Below are positions 39,050 to 42,864 of a stretch of 42,864 nt of DNA, in pieces; within the stretch, counting starts at the first letter, position 1; each line of letters begins with the position of its first letter. Both the position numbers and the translations under genes were made by a program. Source of the DNA: Pseudomonas sp. KK4 (GTDB lineage: Bacteria > Pseudomonadota > Gammaproteobacteria > Pseudomonadales > Pseudomonadaceae); contig NZ_LYVP01000047.1 in assembly GCF_001984065.1 (NCBI RefSeq), positions 1 through 42,864 of the forward strand, in the 5' to 3' direction. The notes beneath the pieces were generated by a model. The model ran no database searches. It saw only the letters and a list, made by a program, of their open reading frames with translations, and had not been told where the DNA came from.

Positions 39050-40273
39050 TCAGTCACGCACGTAAATGATTTCCGGACCGTCCTCGTCATCCACATCTTC
39101 TTCGTCCCAATCATCGTCACCGATGTCGTGGACCGACTTCACGCCGCTGCGACGCAGGGCACGCTGATCGTCCAGCGCCTGCAGTTGTGCACGGGCTTCG
39201 TCTTCGATGCGCTGATCGAGATCGGCCAGCTCTTCCTTGTAGGCAGGGTCGTTGGCCAGGCGATCGGCGCGATCTTCCAGGTAACGCATGATGTCGTGGC
39301 ACAGACGCTCGGTGTTCTGCTTGGCGATGGCCGAGATCACGTACACCGGGCCGGTCCATTCCAGGCGATCGACGATTTCCTTGACGCGAGCATCGTGCTC
39401 TTCTTCGAGGATCTGGTCGCACTTGTTCAGGATCAACCAGCGATCGCGCTCAGCCAGGGACGGACTGAACTTGGTCAGCTCATTGACGATGACTTCGGCA
39501 GCGTCCGGAGCACTGGTGTCATCCAGTGGCGCCATGTCGACGAGGTGCAGCAGCAGACGGGTACGCGACAAGTGCTTGAGGAAGCGAATCCCTAGGCCTG
39601 CGCCATCGGAAGCCCCTTCGATCAGACCCGGGATGTCCGCGACCACGAAGCTTTTCCAGCGGTCGACGCTGACCACACCCAGGTTTGGCACCAGGGTGGT
39701 GAACGGGTAATCGGCGACTTTCGGCTTGGCGGCCGACACCGAACGGATGAAGGTGCTCTTGCCTGCGTTCGGCAAACCCAGCAGACCGACGTCCGCCAGC
39801 ACTTTCATTTCCAGCTTGAGGTCACGCTGCTCGCCCGGCTTGCCCGGCGTGGTCTGGCGTGGCGCACGATTGGTACTGGATTTGAAACGGGTGTTGCCCA
39901 GACCGTGCCAGCCGCCATGAGCCACCAGCAGTTTCTGCCCGGCCTTGGTCAGGTCGCCGATCACTTCCTGGGTTGCGGAGTCGATCACGGTGGTGCCGAC
40001 CGGTACGCGCAGCACCAGATCCTCACCTTTCTTGCCGGTGCAGTCGGTGCTGCCGCCGTTGGAGCCACGCTCGGCATCGAAGTGCCGGGTGTAACGGTAG
40101 TCCACCAGGGTGTTGAGGTTTTCGTCGGCGATCATGTAGACCGAGCCGCCATCACCGCCGTCACCACCGTTCGGACCACCGTTTTCGATGAATTTTTCGC
40201 GACGGAAACTCATGCATCCGTTACCGCCGTCGCCAGCCTTTACTCGGATCGATACTTCATCAACAAACTTCAT
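39050..40273 (-). CDS. obg: GTPase Obg/CgtA
   Basis: A 407-aa ribosome-associated GTPase involved in 50S maturation and the stringent response. The N-terminal glycine-rich Obg fold (1-158) has GDGGNGCMSFRREKF and NGGPNGGDGGDGG. The G domain has G1 GLPNAGKST at 166-173, DIPGLIEGA (G3) and NKCD (G4). The acidic C-terminal tail ends DDDWDEEDVDDEDGPEIIYVRD. Length is normal. It is downstream of rplU-rpmA, the standard order, but a terminator-like hairpin and a long inverted repeat lie between rpmA and obg. Confidence 0.97.
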   Translation of the reverse strand: MKFVDEVSIRVKAGDGGNGCMSFRREKFIENGGPNGGDGGDGGSVYMIADENLNTLVDYRYTRHFDAERGSNGGSTDCTGKKGEDLVLRVPVGTTVIDSATQEVIGDLTKAGQKLLVAHGGWHGLGNTRFKSSTNRAPRQTTPGKPGEQRDLKLEMKVLADVGLLGLPNAGKSTFIRSVSAAKPKVADYPFTTLVPNLGVVSVDRWKSFVVADIPGLIEGASDGAGLGIRFLKHLSRTRLLLHLVDMAPLDDTSAPDAAEVIVNELTKFSPSLAERDRWLILNKCDQILEEEHDARVKEIVDRLEWTGPVYVISAIAKQNTERLCHDIMRYLEDRADRLANDPAYKEELADLDQRIEDEARAQLQALDDQRALRRSGVKSVHDIGDDDWDEEDVDDEDGPEIIYVRD

Positions 40274-40324
40274 AACAAAACGCCTCTCGCCATACGGACG
40301 AGCCGAAAAAACCTAGACATAAGA

Positions 40325-40407
40325 CTCTTGCAAAAATGAGCGCAGCGACCTCAATCAACGACCGCAATACAGCGCGCCGACAGCCCATACAAACAGTTTT
40401 GCAAGAG
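40325..40407. repeat. 11-bp inverted repeat between rpmA and obg
   Basis: CTCTTGCAAAA (40325-40335) and TTTTGCAAGAG (40397-40407) are exact reverse complements separated by 61 nt. Together they enclose most of the rpmA-obg gap and could form the base of a long stem in the obg leader or mark an old insertion. Confidence 0.5.
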
Positions 40408-40423
40408 ACTCACCCCACAAACG

Positions 40424-40452
40424 AAAAAGCCCCGTCGCGAGACAGGGCTTTT
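40424..40452 (-). terminator. rpmA terminator
   Basis: AAAAGCCC ... GGGCTTTT with an inner loop containing CGTCGCGAGACA, about 16 nt past the rpmA stop; on the - strand it ends in a T run (GCTTTTTC). Confidence 0.82.
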
Positions 40453-40467
40453 CCAGCGATCGCGCAA

Positions 40468-40725
40468 TTAAGCTGCGACTACGCTCACGTAACGACGACC
40501 GAAGGCGCCTTTTACTTCGAACTTGATCACGCCTTCGACTTTAGCGAAGAGGGTGTGATCTTTACCCATGCCAACGCCGTAGCCAGCGTGGAATTGGGTG
40601 CCGCGCTGACGCACGATGATGTTGCCCGCTTTGATAGCCTGGCCGCCATACATCTTCACGCCAAGGCGTTTGGCTTCTGAGTCGCGACCGTTACGGGTAC
40701 TACCACCAGCTTTTTTGTGTGCCAT
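40468..40725 (-). CDS. rpmA: 50S ribosomal protein L27
   Basis: An 85-aa protein with the full L27 sequence AHKKAGGSTRNGRDSEAKRLGVKMYGGQ and FHAGYGVGMGKDHTLFA. The N-terminus reaches the peptidyl transferase centre; no leader extension (as in Firmicutes) is present. AGGAG lies 8 nt before the ATG. It follows rplU by 35 nt in one operon. Confidence 0.98.
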   Translation of the reverse strand: MAHKKAGGSTRNGRDSEAKRLGVKMYGGQAIKAGNIIVRQRGTQFHAGYGVGMGKDHTLFAKVEGVIKFEVKGAFGRRYVSVVAA

Positions 40726-40760
40726 GAGTTCAATTCTCCTAGTGAGGAATTAGGCTGAAA

Positions 40761-41075
40761 TTAAGCCTGAATACCGGTGATTTTGATCTCGGTGTACCAC
40801 TGGCGGTGGCCCATACGCTTCATGTGGTGCTTACGGCGACGGAACTTGATGATGCGGACTTTATCGTGACGACCTTGGGAGATCACTTCAGCCACAACGG
40901 TAGCGCCGGCAACAACTGGAGCACCGATATTCACGTCGTCGCCATTGGCAACCAACAGAACGCGATCAAAGGTAACGGATTCGCCGGTAGCGACTTCCAG
41001 TTTTTCGATCTTCAGGTATTCACCCGGGGCGACTTTGTACTGCTTGCCGCCAGTAACGATTACTGCATAAGACAT
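40761..41075 (-). CDS. rplU: 50S ribosomal protein L21
   Basis: A 104-aa protein: MSYAVIVTGGKQYKVAPGEYLKIEKL and the C-terminal KFRRRKHHMKRMGHRQWYTEIKITGI, full-length L21. The ATG at 41075 matches the family N-terminus and has GGAGAA upstream; a longer in-frame reading of 20 codons has no support. It is the first gene of rplU-rpmA and is divergent from ispB. Confidence 0.98.
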   Translation of the reverse strand: MSYAVIVTGGKQYKVAPGEYLKIEKLEVATGESVTFDRVLLVANGDDVNIGAPVVAGATVVAEVISQGRHDKVRIIKFRRRKHHMKRMGHRQWYTEIKITGIQA

Positions 41076-41207
41076 GGTATTTCTCCGATAATCCTGCTCA
41101 CCCAGCTCTTTATAAGAAGAGGTATTGGCTGGCATGGCTGCATGGGGCTGGAAGGCCCGCTTGCAATTGCGTAAGGCAGGTGCTGCCCAGGAAGTTCAGG
41201 GTGCGCG

Positions 41208-41236
41208 ATTGTACGCAAGGCACGGGCGCCTTGCAA
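41208..41236 (-). promoter_or_regulatory. Sigma70 promoter of rplU-rpmA
   Basis: On the - strand: TTGCAA (41236-41231), 17-bp spacer, TACAAT (41213-41208), followed by a CGCGC discriminator. The leader would be about 125 nt, long enough for regulatory structure. Confidence 0.7.
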
Positions 41237-41254
41237 TAGGCCGTCCATCGCGCC

Positions 41255-41283
41255 TTGACAGGCCCGGACGTGGGTCCTAGCAT
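41255..41283 (+). promoter_or_regulatory. Sigma70 promoter of ispB
   Basis: TTGACA (41255-41260), 17-bp spacer, TAGCAT (41278-41283): perfect -35 and four to five of six in -10. It is back to back with the rplU promoter, their -35 boxes about 19 bp apart. The leader to the ispB ATG is about 25 nt. Confidence 0.72.
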
Positions 41284-41315
41284 GCCGCGCAACCCTTCTG
41301 GAGCGACTGTCGCTG

Positions 41316-42284
41316 ATGCAACCCCAAGCTTTCTACCGCGCGGTCGCGGACGATTTTAGCGCCGTCGACGGCATCATCAAGAAGCAGCTGACTTCCCGAG
41401 TGCCGCTGGTATCGAAAATCGGCGACTACATCACCTCGGCCGGCGGCAAACGCCTTCGTCCTTTATTGGTACTGCTGTGTGGCAAGGCACTGGGTCGCGA
41501 AGGCGACGACCTGCGCCTGCTGGCTGCAACCATCGAATTTCTGCACACCGCGACCCTGCTGCACGACGACGTGGTCGACATGTCGGGCATGCGTCGTGGC
41601 CGCTCGACCGCCAACGCCATGTGGGGCAATGCGCCCAGCGTGCTGGTGGGCGACTTCCTGTACTCGCGCTCCTTCGAAATGATGGTCGAACTGGGCTCCA
41701 TGCCGGTGATGAAGATCCTCTCCCAGGCCACGCGCATCATCGCCGAAGGCGAAGTGCTGCAGCTGTCGAAGGTCCGCGACGCCAGCACCACCGAAGAAAC
41801 CTACATGGAAGTCATCCGCGGCAAGACCGCGATGCTCTTCGAAGCCTCCACCCACAGCGCCGCGGCCCTGTGCGAAGCCACGCCTGAACAGGCCGAGGCC
41901 CTGCGCACCTTCGGCGACCACCTGGGCGTGGCGTTCCAACTGGTCGACGACCTGCTGGATTACAAGGGCGATGCCGAAACCCTGGGCAAGAACGTCGGCG
42001 ACGATCTGGCCGAAGGCAAGCCGACCCTGCCGCTGATCTACACCATGCGCGAAGGCACGCCCGAGCAGGCTGCCCTGGTGCGCAAGGCGATCCAGAAAGG
42101 TGGCATCGAAGACCTGGAAAGCATCCGCGAAGCCGTGGAAGCCTCCGGCTCGCTGGAGTACACCGCGCAACTGGCCCGCGATTACGTAGCCCGCGCGATC
42201 CAGTGCCTCGAAGCGCTGCCGGCCAGCGAATACCGCGATGCCCTGGTGGAACTGAGCGAGTTTGCGGTCGCCCGCACGCACTGA
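41316..42284 (+). CDS. ispB: Octaprenyl/nonaprenyl diphosphate synthase IspB
   Basis: A 322-aa trans-prenyltransferase that builds the isoprenoid side chain of ubiquinone. The first Asp-rich motif is D84-D85-x2-D88 (LLHDDVVDMSGMRRG) and the second is D211-D212-x2-D215 (LVDDLLDYKGD); GGKRLRP at 43-49 binds IPP. Chain length cannot be read from the sequence alone; pseudomonads normally make Q9, so a nonaprenyl product is likely. Ndh in this window reduces the resulting quinone. It has its own promoter and is followed by a REPIN. Confidence 0.95.
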   Translation: MQPQAFYRAVADDFSAVDGIIKKQLTSRVPLVSKIGDYITSAGGKRLRPLLVLLCGKALGREGDDLRLLAATIEFLHTATLLHDDVVDMSGMRRGRSTANAMWGNAPSVLVGDFLYSRSFEMMVELGSMPVMKILSQATRIIAEGEVLQLSKVRDASTTEETYMEVIRGKTAMLFEASTHSAAALCEATPEQAEALRTFGDHLGVAFQLVDDLLDYKGDAETLGKNVGDDLAEGKPTLPLIYTMREGTPEQAALVRKAIQKGGIEDLESIREAVEASGSLEYTAQLARDYVARAIQCLEALPASEYRDALVELSEFAVARTH

Positions 42285-42300
42285 TATCGAAAAATCCCCT

Positions 42301-42388
42301 CTGGGAGCGGGCTTGCTCGCGAATGCGGACTGACCGTCGACAAGATGTTGGCTGATCTGACGCTTTCGCGAGCAAGCCCGCTCCCACA
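42301..42388. repeat. REPIN between ispB and the YjdM-type gene
   Basis: The left arm 42301-42328 and right arm 42361-42388 are inverted with a 32-nt linker; the linker (GACTGACCGTCGACAAGATG) resembles that of the pair at 10.2 kb. It lies between two genes on the + strand. Confidence 0.9.
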
Positions 42389-42471
42389 TCAGCGTTGCGC
42401 CTCCCGCCCCCTCCTTCGTAAAACCCTATACAATGTGCGCTTTTTAGCGATCCTGAATCCAAGGAGCCTTA

Positions 42472-42813
42472 GTGAGCACGTTGCCACCCTGCCCGAAATG
42501 CAATTGCGAATACACCTATGAAGACGGCGCCCAGCTGATCTGCCCCGAGTGCGCCCACGAATGGTCCGCCAACGGCGAAGCCGAAACGGCGTCCGATGAC
42601 GCGGTGAAAAAGGATTCGGTCGGCAATGTGCTGCAGGACGGCGACACCATCACCGTGATCAAGGATCTCAAGGTCAAGGGCACCTCCCTGGTGGTCAAGG
42701 TCGGCACCAAGGTCAAGAACATCCGCCTGTGCGATGGCGACCATGACATCGACTGCAAGATTGACGGCATCGGCCCGATGAAGCTCAAGTCCGAGTTCGT
42801 CAGAAAAGTCTGA
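42472..42813 (+). CDS. yjdM: YjdM/PhnA-type zinc-ribbon protein
   Basis: A 113-aa protein. The N-terminal zinc ribbon has C7-x2-C10 and C24-x2-C27 (CPKC ... CPEC). The C-terminal PhnA domain reads VKKDSVGNVLQDGDTITVIKDLKVKGTSLVVKVGTKVKNIRL. Despite the old name PhnA, the E. coli protein is not phosphonoacetate hydrolase and its role is unclear. The GTG start has AAGGAG about 7 nt upstream (CAAGGAGCCTTAGTG). Its upstream region has a TATACAAT box (42427-42434) that may be the -10, with no clear -35. Confidence 0.93.
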   Translation: MSTLPPCPKCNCEYTYEDGAQLICPECAHEWSANGEAETASDDAVKKDSVGNVLQDGDTITVIKDLKVKGTSLVVKVGTKVKNIRLCDGDHDIDCKIDGIGPMKLKSEFVRKV

Positions 42814-42825
42814 ACCTGCCGTATT

Positions 42826-42851
42826 CCATCCCACGCCTCGGCGCGGGATGG
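42826..42851 (+). terminator. Hairpin after the YjdM-type gene
   Basis: CCATCCC-x-CGC ... GCG-x-GGGATGG, stem of about 10 bp with one mismatch, 12 nt past the stop. The following bases are CTCCCCCT with no T run before the window ends, so termination is not certain. Confidence 0.5.
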
Positions 42852-42864
42852 CTCCCCCTCCCCG

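Noticed and set aside
1..42864. CRISPR array, prophage, toxin-antitoxin or secretion-effector island
   Set aside because: No regularly spaced direct repeats and no phage, toxin or transposase families were found; the only repeated DNA is REP elements and the tRNA-Pro copies.

Overview
The window is a chromosomal segment of a Pseudomonas, most likely of the P. fluorescens group. Four things point there: the GC-rich codon use; REP/REPIN repeats of the GTGGGAGC...GCTTGCTCGCGA type between genes; Pseudomonas-typical small families (PP0621, DUF1780, DUF3094); and a gene order that matches from memory the P. aeruginosa PAO1 block from pilA (PA4525) to ispB (PA4569). No phage, insertion sequence, CRISPR array or rRNA is visible. 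It is core genome, with type IV pilus (T4aP) biogenesis as the main theme.

Layout. 0.2-6.1 kb: a BON-domain periplasmic protein, the major pilin pilA (- strand), and the divergent pilB-pilC-pilD-coaE-yacG operon. 6.1-10.2 kb: a translationally coupled pair (thioredoxin-like protein and CbiM-like permease), then DUF1780, MOSC, DUF3094 and type II NADH dehydrogenase genes. 10.3-12.5 kb: a chemoreceptor gene with a FliA-type promoter, and a four-gene tRNA operon (Asn-Pro-Lys-Pro). 12.8-18.3 kb: clpB with a sigma32-type promoter, pgeF, rluD and divergent bamD. 18.5-21.6 kb: a PP0621-family gene overlapping pilS, then pilR. 21.7-29.2 kb: thiO and the minor pilin operon fimU-pilV-pilW-pilX-pilY1-pilE, with fimT divergent. 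29.2-36.6 kb: murJ-ribF-ileS-lspA-fkpB-ispH on the - strand. 36.9-42.8 kb: rpsT, creA, proB, obg, rpmA, rplU, then ispB and a YjdM-type zinc-ribbon gene.

How the genes work together. PilA, the assembly motor and platform (PilB, PilC), the prepilin peptidase (PilD), the minor pilins with adhesin PilY1, and the PilS/PilR two-component system lie within 30 kb. PilR is a sigma54 activator. The pilA upstream region carries a good -24/-12 element and a TGACA-N5-TGTCA inverted repeat about 108 bp upstream of the predicted start, so the regulator and its expected target are both here.

The most unexpected signal is upstream of the BON-domain gene (positions 562-760): a near-consensus sigma54 promoter, a perfect IHF consensus site at about -61, and a perfect 15-bp palindrome with a second degenerate copy 31 bp away at about -98 and -129. 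This looks like a complete enhancer-dependent promoter for a small periplasmic stress-type protein, and I cannot name its activator. All positional calls were made by eye; family names come from sequence recognition without database searches.
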